From Stagonosporopsis chrysanthemi (Eukaryota; Ascomycota; Dothideomycetes; Pleosporales; Didymellaceae): a stretch of DNA of 64,000 bases. A program made the translations under genes and the position numbers. Below are positions 21,960 through 33,678 of the stretch, one piece after another. The stretch spans positions 1-64,000 of the forward strand of contig JAFISE010000133.1 of NCBI GenBank assembly GCA_022560025.1, given 5' to 3'. How positions within the stretch are numbered: position 1 is the stretch's first letter; every line of letters begins with the position of its first letter. A model generated the notes under the pieces. That model saw only the letters and a program-made list of their open reading frames with translations. It made no database searches and had not been told where the DNA came from.

Positions 21960-23615
21960 ATGTTCGCAGTCGTTCTATTGCTAACCATCTGCGTGGTACA
22001 AGCTGCAGCAAAGGTCTATACAGGATTCACCTATGGTGCCTTCTGGAGGGAACAACGCAATGTCAAGCGATACGCCGACTTCTATCATGGCTTTCAGCTT
22101 GCGAAGAACCTGACCAACACTCCAGTGCCTTTCGATAGCGCACGTCTGTTCACTTGCATCACTGCAGGTACGAAGGACGACCCCATTGAAGCATTTCAAG
22201 CTGCCATCGACACCAGCACGTACCTCATGCTGGGCATGTGGGTGTCTCCTGGCTCGACCAGACAGTCAAACGACGCGCAAGTAGAGAACGAGCTTGCTGC
22301 GCTCGAGAAAGCATTCAAGCAGTATGGCCAGAAGCTCGCTGATCTTGTCATTGGACTTTCTGTTGGTAGTGAAGACGTGTATCGTTTCCACAGCGGAAAA
22401 GTTGGCCTTACCAACGATGATGTTATGCTCGCTATCAATAGCGTCCGCGAGAAGATTGCAGCCTCACAATTCGCCTGGTACATGCATGGTAAGCCTATCG
22501 GCCACACCGACACTGCGCCATACTCGGTCATGCCCGGCCTTGATTTCGCTGGCATGAATGTATACCCCTTCTGGGAGGGTAAGCATATCAACGACGCTAA
22601 TATTAGTTTCATGTCGGCGCTCAAAGATACTCATCGTCGTGCGGGTAACACTCCGGTTTGGATCACAGAGCTGGGCTGGCCCATTATCGGTACTCAGGTC
22701 AATGACGCCGTTGCCAGTCCAGAGAACTATCAACGATACTGGAGCGAGGTAGGCTGTCAGGTATTCGGCAAGTATAACACCTTCTGGTTCGAACTCCTCC
22801 AGGATTCTCAACCTGAGCAGCCGGACTGGGGGCTCTTGGACACGGAGACGTACCAGGCCAGGATCAAGAATTTGAGCTGCGGTGAAAAGGTTAGTCTTCC
22901 TACACCAACAGTCGGTACAGTATCGGGCATTTCCACATCATTCTCAGGTAAGCCAGTGCCGACCACTTTTTCCACTGTCCTTTTCCCAGTTTCAAGTTTA
23001 GCACATGTTACATTGTTACCAGAGACCGTACACGAGACTTCAATAACCAAGTCGACTCACTTGATCCGCACGACGCATTTTACTCAAACAATCACGACTA
23101 AAATCTCACCAGCCACACCTACATCAGTGACTAATGAGGAGCTCTTCACCGTGTATCTGACAACCACGACTTACATAGCGGCCTCGCCGTCTTCGTCAAC
23201 ACTCACGAACAGCACTACTGGCGTCCCTGGCTTTGGGCCCAAGGGCAAGACCACCGTATGCATCGCGATGATGGATCTGATGGGAGATGGTGTCTTTATG
23301 CCAGTCGTCACATACGCTGCTGACGTATCTACTTGCCTGCCGCCGCCGAGATTCACTGGCTCACCCTTCACAATGATTGCTGGTCCGACGACAACTCCCG
23401 CTAAATCCTTGAGCAATGTGACAGCCTGTGCATTGCGCACCTCATTGACCACCTCGCCGACAGCGCCCGCGCTCCCCCGTCCTATCTCTCTACCATCCAC
23501 ATCCCTCGCTGGCTCTGCGACGTCTAGCCACAGCCGCTTACCTCCTGACCAAGCGGTGCCCCCAGAGCCAAGCTTCAGTGGAGCAACGAGCCTGTCACTG
23601 CAGGATGGCCTGTGA
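21960..23615 (+). CDS. Secreted GH17-family glucanase/transglycosylase-like protein
   Basis: The chosen ATG gives MFAVVLLLTICVVQAAA, a typical signal peptide; an in-frame codon 33 bp upstream would add 11 residues before it. The protein has 551 residues. Residues 20-310 are a glycoside hydrolase family 17 domain of the Bgl2/Scw type. The probable acid/base Glu138 is in LSVGSED and the nucleophile Glu237 is in WITELGWP. In fungi these enzymes remodel cell-wall beta-1,3-glucan. Residues after about 320 form a Ser/Thr/Pro-rich tail, likely O-glycosylated, with scattered Cys in the last third. There is no hydrophobic end as expected of a GPI signal, so it may be secreted or bound non-covalently, or a 3' exon may have been missed. 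Confidence 0.85.
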   Translation: MFAVVLLLTICVVQAAAKVYTGFTYGAFWREQRNVKRYADFYHGFQLAKNLTNTPVPFDSARLFTCITAGTKDDPIEAFQAAIDTSTYLMLGMWVSPGSTRQSNDAQVENELAALEKAFKQYGQKLADLVIGLSVGSEDVYRFHSGKVGLTNDDVMLAINSVREKIAASQFAWYMHGKPIGHTDTAPYSVMPGLDFAGMNVYPFWEGKHINDANISFMSALKDTHRRAGNTPVWITELGWPIIGTQVNDAVASPENYQRYWSEVGCQVFGKYNTFWFELLQDSQPEQPDWGLLDTETYQARIKNLSCGEKVSLPTPTVGTVSGISTSFSGKPVPTTFSTVLFPVSSLAHVTLLPETVHETSITKSTHLIRTTHFTQTITTKISPATPTSVTNEELFTVYLTTTTYIAASPSSSTLTNSTTGVPGFGPKGKTTVCIAMMDLMGDGVFMPVVTYAADVSTCLPPPRFTGSPFTMIAGPTTTPAKSLSNVTACALRTSLTTSPTAPALPRPISLPSTSLAGSATSSHSRLPPDQAVPPEPSFSGATSLSLQDGL

Positions 23616-23881
23616 TCAACGTCTCCTGAGCCAGCCTGAGCTGGTATTATCACGGGTACGAGCCTCGACTAACACATGTCTTCTTCCAAAGCACCAGTTG
23701 TGTGGTCCATCGCTCGAGGGTTGGGTCGGTTTTCATCCCTCTTACAACTGGATTAAAGTCGTTGAACACGGCAGTTTCTAGGGCTGAGAAGGAATGGGTT
23801 GGTTTGGGATGGCATTTCGAGTCATACAAGTCGTGTGCCAATGGCACGGGTCTGGCATATAACCTATGCATAATGAAAATT

Positions 23882-26800
23882 CTACATAACAACAAATTTC
23901 CATCGGTCCTTTGCTCTAGGCACCTGCCACACCTTTCCTCCATGATTATGTTTTTGTCTTTTATGCAACCTCAACCATACGGAGTCTGCGTTTACTTTGT
24001 CCAGGGCTTTCTTCACGTCTGGGCGCTCGAGCACCGGATCGAGAATGTCCACTATCTCTTCGAACTGCTCATCCCGGAGTGCTACATTCGATGCAACAGA
24101 GCAAAGACAGCCAACGAGAGCGTCCCAGATCATCCGCGAAGGTGCGCTTGTGTAAAGCTCCGGGCGGTCTAGCTGTGTCGAGGCGGACGCTGAAGGAGAT
24201 ATACTCAAGGACGAAAGGCTCGTGGAGATATTGTCAAGGTTCAGACTGTTTTGCACTGTCCTAGCCCCTCTGCCGCTGTGTTGTGCCCTCGAAGATGGGC
24301 GTTCTTGAGTGCGGCGGTGCAGTTTCTTCAGCACGTCAAACGCGCCTTCGATGCGTGACCGCATGAAAGTTCCAGCGTATTGGCACATCATAGCAACAAC
24401 TTCAAGAGTGTTCGACACAATGTACGCTTCGGGATCGTGTAGCCTGGGTAGCAAAACTGGCCAAAGCGTGTTGATAAGCGGAAGGAATGAGTTCTCATGC
24501 TGAGCCAGTGCGGGCATGGTGGTTTGTAGGAGACTAAGCAGCGATGTGCGTAGCGATGGGGATGACGATGTCAGGTAGTGCTGCGTAAGCTCCGAGATGG
24601 TCAAAAGAATCTGATATGTTCGTGGGGCGGGAGGCGGTGGTTCTGGCTTCTCGGGAGGTGGCTGATCATTGGAATTGTCTGAATCTGGGATCGAATCTTC
24701 TTTCCATGGCTTTTGCGGGAATGGTACAGGCACCTCCTTTGCGGCTTCGCGTTCGCGTTTCAGTCGGTCGGATCTCATCTGTTCAAGTGTGGCAATGGCA
24801 TGTGCGATGGAGATGTCCGTGTAGCCCACCGAAACAGGATGAGACGTCGATGGCGCGTCGATGGCGAGCAGTGGTGCTTTGACGCCCTCTTCTGTCATCC
24901 CTTTCAGGACAGTAAAGAACAACTCGACAAGCTTTGGATAGCCATGATACCGATCTAGTGCCTCGAATATACTCCCAACTAAATCGTCCAAATATGGTAG
25001 GAGAGAGGGGCCGCATAGTCGCATCATCATCAGCAGAACTTGCGGTGCCTGGGGCGAGACATCACCCACAGCCAGCTTTAGGCCCACGGCGTTGACGACA
25101 TAGTCGACATTGTCAATGACTAGGTCGCGAGCACTGGAGTAGCCAGAGGCACCCGCTACGATGTTTAGACAGGTAATGGCGTGTTCCCGAAGGGCATAGT
25201 TCTGGCTCCCGAGCTGATGTAGGATTGGATACAGCACCTCGCCTAGTTCAGCACGGTACTCGACCCGGTAGCGTTCTGCTTGAAGAGCCACAGTCTCCAA
25301 AGCTAGTGCATAGTGATGCCATGAGAAATCCTCTTGGGCATCTTGTCCTGTCAGAAGCTGGACAGAATGCAAGTATAGGTCGTCAAGCAATTCTTCCTGT
25401 GGGTTGGAAGTACACATGTCGATGAAGTCGTCCAAAGATGGTGTTTTGACAGCCAGATCCCTCATCATATTGACAGAGATCCAGTAACTCGACAGCTGCA
25501 TCTCATGCGTGCCAGTGCCGATAGTATGGATCACGTCATGTACTACATTGAGTGCAGACTCTGATCTGGTGAGCTGCGATAACAGCAATCTGAATTCGGT
25601 CATGAGATCTTGTTGGCCCTTTAGCCGTAATTGTAAAGGTTGGAATGATGATTGGCGGCCTGGTCCCAAGACAAGGCCGGTCTCTGACTCTGTTCCCATC
25701 GCTACAGAGCCAAGTTCTTCTAAACTCTTTGAATCGGCAAGGACCGCAGACACACCTTCCCTCAAGCCGAAAGCTAGTCGACCATCAATGATTGTCGGGT
25801 CTTGTTCGAGTAAACGCAAGGCGACGGAAATTTGGTGAATGATCAGGCGACGTTTGTCGTCATCCTGCGATCGCATGATTCGGGCAAATGAAATCACCCA
25901 ATCATGGAGGCTCTCACGCAGCAAATCGACAAGCTTTGGGTCTGCTAGTAAGATGATCCTCAGCTCGTCCTCGATGTGATCATGTGCACCATCTCGACCA
26001 ATGAGACTTATGACGGTCTCAACACTCATACTGATGCTATCGGAAAGCGATCCTCGACTCTCTTGTATAACGCTCAAGCATAGCTTCAAAAGCGATCTTC
26101 GAACCTCAGACTTGTCGTGGTTGCGCATCTTGTAGATGTTGGCCAGAGCGATCTTGATCTGAGAGGCAGTAGCCAGTAGCCATGACTTGGAGCGTATGAC
26201 CTGGTTGCTGTCTCTAGCGGGCCCTGCGGAGGCTGATTCTGGGAGATTTCTTGTGTTCCGATCACTTAATAAACGCAAGAATAGTGATGTCAATATCTCG
26301 AGGCCTTGCTCGATAACGCGATACCCGGCCTTGTTGGTGCTACCGGGAGTTAAAACCTTTGTGAGCGAGGATACAATCTTGGGGAAGAAACTGGCAAGAG
26401 CGTCATCGTCGACAATCGCAATAGTCAAGGATTTGACAACGTTGGCGGCCGCAAGCTTGATGCTGTTCGAGTTGCTGGCTGCCATGCTGTCCAATGTAAT
26501 CAGCACGGCTTCTCCCAAGGCTGGAATGTTGCTGGTAGCAGTGAGGGCTTCTTTGCCTGCCCTCGAACGAGAGACTTGTGCAAGAAGTTCACTGATACAC
26601 CTGAACGCTAGTGCTTGCAATTCTTCTGAAGTTGCAGCAATACCATTCTCGGCTGATGAAGGCTTTGCTAAGAAGGTGAACAGGATCAAGAGCTGCCCAG
26701 AGAGAGCAGGCTCGAGATTTCCGCCCCAGCCCGAACGTAGGAGCGTCGACACACAATCCAGACAGAGCTCGAGGGCGCGCACGGGCACCTGTCGTGACAG

Positions 26801-27028
26801 CCTGAGAACCTGGGACACAGGCACGAAAGCATACTCGGCCAGTTTGGCATCGAGCGCATCGGGTCGTGAACAGACAGTAGCCAAAGCAGTCAGCAGATCG
26901 GTGAGAGCATGGACCAGATGGCGCTTGCTGTCTGGAGCTTGAGCTAGGGTTGCTGTTGCTTGCAGGACATTAATGCATGGTTGCTTCAACTGCAGGAATG
27001 GATCAGCATGCGTCAAGGTCAGAGACAT
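23882..27028 (-). CDS. tti1: TELO2-interacting protein 1 homologue (HEAT-repeat)
   Basis: A single open frame encodes 1,048 residues, close to the usual TTI1 size. It opens with the family-typical FLQLKQPCINVLQ and is a succession of paired helices throughout (HEAT repeats), with an acidic, Pro-rich linker near 780-810 (PPPEKPEPPPPAP). The conserved C-terminal block around LPLINTLWPVLLPRLHDPEAY is clear. TTI1 forms the TTT complex with Tel2 and Tti2, which stabilises PIKK kinases (TOR, ATM/Tel1, ATR/Mec1). It converges on the GH17 gene and shares its 5' region with PDS5. No frame break was seen; an unrecognised short 5' exon is possible. Confidence 0.88.
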   Translation of the reverse strand: MSLTLTHADPFLQLKQPCINVLQATATLAQAPDSKRHLVHALTDLLTALATVCSRPDALDAKLAEYAFVPVSQVLRLSRQVPVRALELCLDCVSTLLRSGWGGNLEPALSGQLLILFTFLAKPSSAENGIAATSEELQALAFRCISELLAQVSRSRAGKEALTATSNIPALGEAVLITLDSMAASNSNSIKLAAANVVKSLTIAIVDDDALASFFPKIVSSLTKVLTPGSTNKAGYRVIEQGLEILTSLFLRLLSDRNTRNLPESASAGPARDSNQVIRSKSWLLATASQIKIALANIYKMRNHDKSEVRRSLLKLCLSVIQESRGSLSDSISMSVETVISLIGRDGAHDHIEDELRIILLADPKLVDLLRESLHDWVISFARIMRSQDDDKRRLIIHQISVALRLLEQDPTIIDGRLAFGLREGVSAVLADSKSLEELGSVAMGTESETGLVLGPGRQSSFQPLQLRLKGQQDLMTEFRLLLSQLTRSESALNVVHDVIHTIGTGTHEMQLSSYWISVNMMRDLAVKTPSLDDFIDMCTSNPQEELLDDLYLHSVQLLTGQDAQEDFSWHHYALALETVALQAERYRVEYRAELGEVLYPILHQLGSQNYALREHAITCLNIVAGASGYSSARDLVIDNVDYVVNAVGLKLAVGDVSPQAPQVLLMMMRLCGPSLLPYLDDLVGSIFEALDRYHGYPKLVELFFTVLKGMTEEGVKAPLLAIDAPSTSHPVSVGYTDISIAHAIATLEQMRSDRLKREREAAKEVPVPFPQKPWKEDSIPDSDNSNDQPPPEKPEPPPPAPRTYQILLTISELTQHYLTSSSPSLRTSLLSLLQTTMPALAQHENSFLPLINTLWPVLLPRLHDPEAYIVSNTLEVVAMMCQYAGTFMRSRIEGAFDVLKKLHRRTQERPSSRAQHSGRGARTVQNSLNLDNISTSLSSLSISPSASASTQLDRPELYTSAPSRMIWDALVGCLCSVASNVALRDEQFEEIVDILDPVLERPDVKKALDKVNADSVWLRLHKRQKHNHGGKVWQVPRAKDRWKFVVM

Positions 27029-27609
27029 AGGGTGTGAGACTTACACGTTGAAACGCATGCTGTCTCTCCATCTCCCCGTTTTCCGGTGGATGTTGCGACT
27101 TGACTGTGATAGCATAGAGCGAGGGTGCGCTTTTGTTAGATGACCTCTGGCATGCTGAGGTCCAACGACATGAGATGATGGCAACGTCACAGCCTGCGGC
27201 TTTCACCACAAGGGGGGCACGGCGATGCACGGTCAATGTTGGCTCGGGTGCCTCGCTGGTGATGTGCAAATGCCAAGGAATGTGAGAGTGAAAGGTCGGA
27301 GCACGGCTCTCGCTGGTGTTGCAGGACCGGCGGAGCGCCAACGGGCAGGCGCGTCGTGCATGTACGCTACCGGTAGCTAGCGTGTCACGCTTGGAAGCAG
27401 CTCCCGTCCAAGTCGAAGCTCGCCGACTGCGCAAACGCATCATCAGCACCGCGACGCGCCTCAACCCTCCGGCACGCGCAACCCGGCCACCCTCCTGCGC
27501 GTGCACTTTGACAGCGGCTCGCACCACCACGCGCGCTGCACCCACGAGCACCACCCCACTCACCACTCTGGCTCAGTAACGTAGACACCTGGACGCGCCA
27601 ACACGCGAC
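27029..27609. promoter_or_regulatory. Divergent promoter of TTI1 and PDS5 with repeated ACGCG cores
   Basis: These 581 bp separate the two start codons. ACGCG, the core of MBF-type cell-cycle sites, appears repeatedly on the PDS5 side: GACGCGCC at 27,453-27,460 and again at 27,592-27,599, CACGCGCGC near 27,529, and ACACGCGAC just before the PDS5 ATG. Cell-cycle control of a cohesion gene would fit, but none of the sites is the full ACGCGT. Confidence 0.4.
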
Positions 27610-30600
27610 ATGGCTCCACGCAGCCGGCGCAGCACTGCAGCGGCGGCAGCGGTCGTCGAGGAGGAGCCCGCCGTCGAGTTGGAGGAGGAGCAGCAGGAGG
27701 AAGAGGAGGAAGAGGAGGCACAGGAGGGCCTGCGCCTGCTCAAGTTCAAGCAGCCGCTCATCGGGCGGCCGGGCAAGCAGGTCAGCGTGGGCGACCTGCT
27801 GGTGCGCCTCGAGACGCTGCTAGACGAACTGCGCACCATTGACCAGGAGGAGGCCCACCACGACTCACTGCGGCCCGTCGCCAACGAATTGGTCAACCAC
27901 AGCCTGTTGCAGCACAAGGATGCCGGCGTGCGGGCCTGGACCTGCTGCTGTCTGGTCGACATGCTCAAGCTGTTCGCGCCCGATGCGCCCTACCCAGCGA
28001 AGAACCTCAAGGTAGGCGCATGGCCATGTGGCTGTCCACGCCGCTCTCCACGCCAATACTGACGCAGCTCCACAGGAAATCTTCACCGTCATCATCACGA
28101 AGCTGCTGCCCCTCCTTGCCGACCCCTCACACCCCTACAACAGCCAGCACATGTACGTTCTGCGCTCGCTCGCCGAATGGAAGAGCATCCTGCTCATCAA
28201 CGAGCTGCCAGGCGCCGACGCCCTCACCACAGCACTGTTCACCACTTGCTTCGATGTCCTCTCCGGCCCCTCCAAGAACGACAGCGCCGAAGAGCTCAGC
28301 AAGAATGTCGAGCACAGCATGACCGACGTCCTGTCGACGGTCATAGATGAGGCTGCTGCCGTCTCGCACGACGTAGTAGACATCATTGTTGCTCAATTTC
28401 TTTGGGCAGATCCCATCACTCTGGGCGCGCCCAAGGGCAAGAAGAACCCGCCTGTTGACGCCAAACAGACCACTCTGCGACGGAAGGACGCGCCACCTGC
28501 GTACAACATGGCCAAGAGTGTGTGCAACAGCAACCAGAACAAGATGGCTCGTCTGGTTGGCAACTATTTCAGCTCCGTCATCGTTGACTTCACAACTTCA
28601 GGTCCTTCCTTTAAGCGTAACCGAGCCGGGAGCGAAGACGCCGATGATGATGGCGTCAAAGGGCCCTCTGACGACGATATTCACGAGGCAAAAAAGGCAC
28701 ATAGACTTTTGCGAGAACTGTGGAAGTGCGCTCCGGGAGTTTTGCAGGATATCGTTCCACATCTTGTAGATGAGCTCGGGACAGAGAATGTTCAGCTTCG
28801 CCAGCTGGCGACCGAGACTCTGGGAGATATGATTTCTGGCATCGGTGCGGCCGGACCTCCTCCTCCACCGCAAATGAACCCTGCCGCGTATCCATCGCAA
28901 AGTCTTTCACGCTCAGATGCAGAGCGTCCATTCGATTTCCTCACTACGCCGACTTCCATCAATTCATTTCCGACACAGCACCCTGTGGCCTATCACTCGT
29001 TCCTGCAGCGCAAGAACGACAAGTCGCCGATCATCCGAGCATCCTGGACTACTGCTATTGGCCGTATCCTGACAACGTCAGCAGGTGGCATTGGACTCGA
29101 TCCTGAAGAAGAGCAGAGTCTGCTCAAGTCCTTTGCCGAGTGCTTGATCGATAGTGACGAGAAGGTACGCGCAGCTGCGGTGAAAGCAGTCGAGTTGTTC
29201 AGCTTTGACGATATAGTTCGCAAGCTCGGCAGTAATGGTAGCATGGCAGAGTCTGGCTCCATTCTATCTAACCTTGCGGATCGAGTCAAGGACAAGAAGA
29301 GCGTCATACATTCAGAGACGACCAGACTCATCGGGCGCATTTGGGGTGTCGCATCTGGTGCGATTGCGGAGGGTGATGAAGCCGTCAACAGCTTACTTGG
29401 CTCGATCCCCTCAAAAATTCTGGAAGCTTTCTACGTCAATGATGCGGACATCAATGTTCAGATTGACACAGCACTTTTCGAATCTCTTCTGCCGCTTGGA
29501 TATCCGCCAATGAAGCCACGGACAGCGACAAATGGCGCCTCGCAAGTAGTGAAGGACAGCCAAGCGAATGGTGATCAGGGCTTTGCCGAAGCTGACTTGG
29601 ACAAACTCCGTACGGAACGTCAACTCGTTCTGGTCAACGGGCTCAGTGAAAGGGCCAAAAAGGTCTACTTGGCAAAGCAGGGCAACCAAGTTAAGAACGT
29701 GGTGGCAATTGAGGCCTTTCTACAGCTTTGTGAAAAATACAACGGCGGTGTTGTTAGCAAAGAAGACAAGGATGTCAAATCCAAGCTCAGCGGCTTCATC
29801 GCTTACTACGCCGGGACGCTACCCGAACCTACTAAAACCACCGATGAGTTGTGGAAGTTCGCCAAGGCGCATGATCGTCGTGCATACGCCTTGATGCGCT
29901 TCTGCATGGATCCTGCGAGCGATTACCGTAGGGTCTTTAAGTCAATCGTGTGTATAGCCCTTCTGAATTTTGAGGCTGAAACTAACATGTGAGCAGAAAG
30001 AACTTCGCAAGCGGATTGAGGACGGGCCTGGTCCTGCGCTGTTGGATGTTCTCAATCCTCTGCTCTACCGCTCCGCTGTTTTGTGCTACAACAAAAGCCA
30101 CGTCTCCGCAATCATTGAGTACACTCGGACAGATGACAAGGGTTTAGGCGCTGTCGCGCACGAGTTGCTCAAGGAGATTTCTCTCAAACATCCCAAGGTT
30201 TTCTCCACACACGTCAAGGAACTTTGCAGGACTCTTGAAAGCGAGGCGCCTACGGCAAAAACGCCTAATCCACCAGGCGCAGTAGAGGATCTGAAGGCAT
30301 GCGCAGCCTTCGCGAAAAAGTTCCCAAGCGATATACCTCTAAACACGAAGGATGGTCGCAAACTGGTACAGAGTTTTCTCAACTTTGCGCAGTATGGCAC
30401 ACCAGCGCAGGCGGCGAAGCACGCAGTCACCATCATCATGCACAGCGACAACAAGAAGGAGCTACACGCCAAGGAGATGCTGGACAAGAGCATCAAAGGG
30501 TTCAAGTACAATGGTGATCACTGGTTGACCAAACTTGCTGCGCTTAGCCAATTAGTTCTGCTAGCTCAGACGGAGTGTGAGGACAGCATGGATTCCATTG

Positions 30601-32312
30601 TCGAAATAGCCATCAAGAAAGTCCTTCACGAGCCCCACCTGGCAACTGAAGAAGCTGATGCTGACTGGATGGATGTCCCAGACGATGACATCTTGGGCAA
30701 AACGTGGGCGTTGAAGATCCTAATCAACCGGCTGCGCTCTCTTCCAAGCGATGCGGATCTAGACGAAGCTGCAACAAGCACATACTTTCTCCTCAACCGA
30801 CTCGTCAAAGACAATGGCGAAGCATCAGAGTCGAACGACACTCCGGCCGGACACAAGTCCCGCCAAAGACTGCTAGCGGCTAACGCACTGCTGAAGCTGT
30901 CGACGAACAAGCGTCTCGACGCCTTGTTGAAACCTGCCGACTTCGTCCAGCTGGCTCTGGTCACTCACGATCCCTGCCCTCAAGTTCGTAGACTGTTCGC
31001 CGAGAAGCTGATGAAGTACCTCGGACAGAATCGCCTCCCACCTCGATTCTACACTATTCTGTTTTTCTTCGCCCACGAACCTGAGCGAAGCGTAAAAGAG
31101 AGCACACTAACATGGATTCGATCCCGCCGCGCTGCTTTCGCGACTCGTAAAGAGACAGTACTCGAAACTGTCTTCTCCCGACTGCTCAGTCTGCTCGCCC
31201 ATCATCCCGACTTCGATACGGAACCAGAAACCCTCAAGCTTATGTCCGAGTACATATTATTCTACCTCAAATGTGTCGCCACAGAAGACAATCTGTCTCT
31301 CATTTTCCACGTCGCGCAACGCGTCAAAGGTGTTGCCGACAACATCGCACCGTCGAGGCAGGCTGATGAGAATCTCTACGTGCTGTCTGATCTCTCGCAA
31401 GCACTCGTAAGGTCTTGGGAGGAACAAAACAACTGGACGATGCAGTCATGGCCCGGAAAGATGCGACTACCATCCGGAATCTTCCGCGCCCTAGAGTCAC
31501 ACGATCGTGCTCAAGAAATTGCAAAGAAGACATGGATTGATGAGGATCTGGTTGAAGAACTGGATCCTCTAGTCCGTAAAGCGATCCGCAGCAAGAAGAG
31601 GAAGGCTAATGACAGTGTGGAGAGTGCAAGGAAGAAGAAGCCAAAGGGCGATCGACCAAGAAAAGAAAAGAAGGACAGACCAATCAAAACACCGAAGAAG
31701 AGGCGGTTCACAACCAACGACGATGATGATGATGATGCAGAGAGCGACGACGGGCAACTTGCGCCCGAGAGCGAGCCAAAACGAAAGAGCGGACGGAAGA
31801 GTAACGTTGGCAAGAGCTACGTCGAAGTCAGCAGCGACGATGAGGATGCTAGTGCTGGTGCAGTTCCGGTTAAACAAGCTGAAGTTCAAGAAGTGGAAGA
31901 AGAGGATACAGAAGGGTCGACGTCTGCGCCTGAAGACGATGCCGAGATGGTAGATGCCGACGAAGATGCTGAAGCGCCAGAGACCGAAGTCGATGAAGAG
32001 ATCAAAGGTCCAGAGCCCGAGCCTCCCAAAAGAAGTGTACGAGGTCGAGCTGCGAAGGCAACAGTTGCGGCGGAGTCATCTCCAGTGGTATCGAAGCCGC
32101 AGACTACCACGCTGACGAAAACTGCTACGCCCGCTAAGGCTGCATCGACAACAACTACCCCGGCAAAGTCTTCCACTCCCGCTAGAGCCAGTAAAGCAGC
32201 GAAGCCCGCTGCAAAGGGCAAAGCGAAGGTGAACGGCGCAGCCGAGGCCGAAACTAGCAGCCCTAATGCGGCTGCGGTAAGTACCAGGCGAAGTGCGAGG
32301 ACTAGGAGCTGA
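27610..32312 (+). CDS. pds5: Cohesin-associated protein Pds5
   Basis: Three exons, 27,610-28,011, 28,076-29,947 and 29,997-32,312, give 1,529 residues. Intron 1 (64 bp, GTAGGC...CACAG) and intron 2 (49 bp, GTGTGT, ACTAAC, GCAG) both fall between codons. The N-terminus has an acidic run (about 18-40). Then come LKFKQPLIGRPGKQVSV and a long array of HEAT repeats, including DAGVRAWTCCCLVDMLKLFAPDAPY, the signature start of Pds5 proteins. After about residue 1,270 the protein becomes disordered, with Lys-rich and acidic blocks (KKRKAND, KTPKKRRF, DDDDDD) and an Ala/Thr/Lys tail. Pds5 binds cohesin on chromosomes and controls its loading, acetylation and release. Confidence 0.93.
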
Positions 32313-33300
32313 GCTGATCAGGCCTGACCGCTGCCGAAAGACATCACACAAGTGGTTCACCACGGTCACTCAAACCAATTGCATGAGTTGTATGGGCAGT
32401 ATCCACATGGTCTATTTCAGCGTTTCCACTACTGTATATTCGGGGTCGTTTCGGTTCAATCACATTCAGCAAGCGCGCTAGCAAGGTGTATAGGGAAACA
32501 GGGAAACTGTAGGGTACACATATATTACGACCTGAATCTATATTCGTGTGCAATCTCAAAAGGCATACTTGCTTCCAACATGTTCAATGGATCGTGTTTT
32601 GCGTCTCATGTGATCAGTGCCAGCAGCTTCGAAAAGGTAGGACTACCAAGCTATACGGCCATGCTACTTACTCTTTAGGCTATCTCACGTGCTGACGCGC
32701 GTTGCTCAGCACTTTGATACACCCATTACCTGTTTCTGTGGTGAACTTACGAGATTGAGTTTGGGACCGCCATACCGCCTAAACGACGATCGGATCGCAA
32801 CAAAAACGTATGGACGGACACGCCTTAGCTTCAAGAGGCGTTCATGTATTCTCTTTTCATTTCTCCATAAACACGATGTCTATCCACATCTATTGGAGCA
32901 ACAGATTCCATCTAGATGGGGGTTAGGGGCAGCACTTGACTTTGTTGTGGCTCAGGGTCAAAACAAAACCAGGACCGACCCAAACCAGCGAGTTTTTGTG
33001 GGTTTTCCAAGGGTGCAACCCATCGTAGATCCTTTGTCGAGAGACGGTATGAATGTAATCGCGAGCAATACGTATGAAAGTTTTGTCTATCAAAAGTGAC
33101 TGGTTCTAGTAGGTCAAAAGATCCAATCAAATCTGCACGGCAAAACAAAGAGCGATCTTCGAATGCCCGGTAGGACAGATATACACCTCTCTGAAATATG
33201 ACTTTATAATGCAGTCAGCATCCAGGTTCAGGAACTCACACTGCTACTCGACTCACAGCCCGTCGCGAATCTTTCAGATCTCTTCCAGAGACATACGCCT
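32313..33300. other. Intergenic region, no gene seen
   Basis: This 988-bp region lies between convergent genes. Short frames exist on both strands, but none has a recognisable product, conserved motif or gene-like composition. Composition is moderately AT-rich. Confidence 0.5.
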
Positions 33301-33678
33301 TCAACTAAACGATGCAAGTCCACCCAAAGCCAACGACGGTACAAGAGCGCCGAATGGATATCTCGAACCAAACAAGTTCGTCACAGCCAGCGGATCCGCA
33401 CACGGCCTGACATTGCCCATCATCTCGCAGTCGACCTCGGCCCAGGGTTCGCGCACGACCCAGAAGATGAGCATTGCGAGCATGAAGAGCGCTGCAACGA
33501 GTAAGATGATGCAGACCCAGAACTTCCAGCTGCGGCGCAGTCTGGGCTGGTGGCTGTAGGAGCCGGCTTCGATGTCGGTGTATGAGGACTGCGTGTAGGT
33601 CGGCGAATAGGCGGGCGTCGGGGATGGTATTTCGCTGGACGGCTGAATGCGCGCTGGAGGGAGTCTTAGGATGTTCAT
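33301..33678 (-). CDS. Small single-pass membrane protein, unknown
   Basis: An uninterrupted ATG-started frame encodes 125 residues. Residues 1-45 are Pro/Ser/Thr/Tyr-rich and polar. A basic stretch (QPRLRRSWK) then leads into one strongly hydrophobic segment of about 23 residues (FWVCIILLVAALFMLAML). The tail of about 55 residues has two Cys (CEMMGNVRPC). Basic residues before the segment suggest an N-in, C-out single-pass protein. I do not recognise the family. The protein-like pattern makes it a better candidate than the overlapping plus-strand frame. Confidence 0.55.
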   Translation of the reverse strand: MNILRLPPARIQPSSEIPSPTPAYSPTYTQSSYTDIEAGSYSHQPRLRRSWKFWVCIILLVAALFMLAMLIFWVVREPWAEVDCEMMGNVRPCADPLAVTNLFGSRYPFGALVPSLALGGLASFS

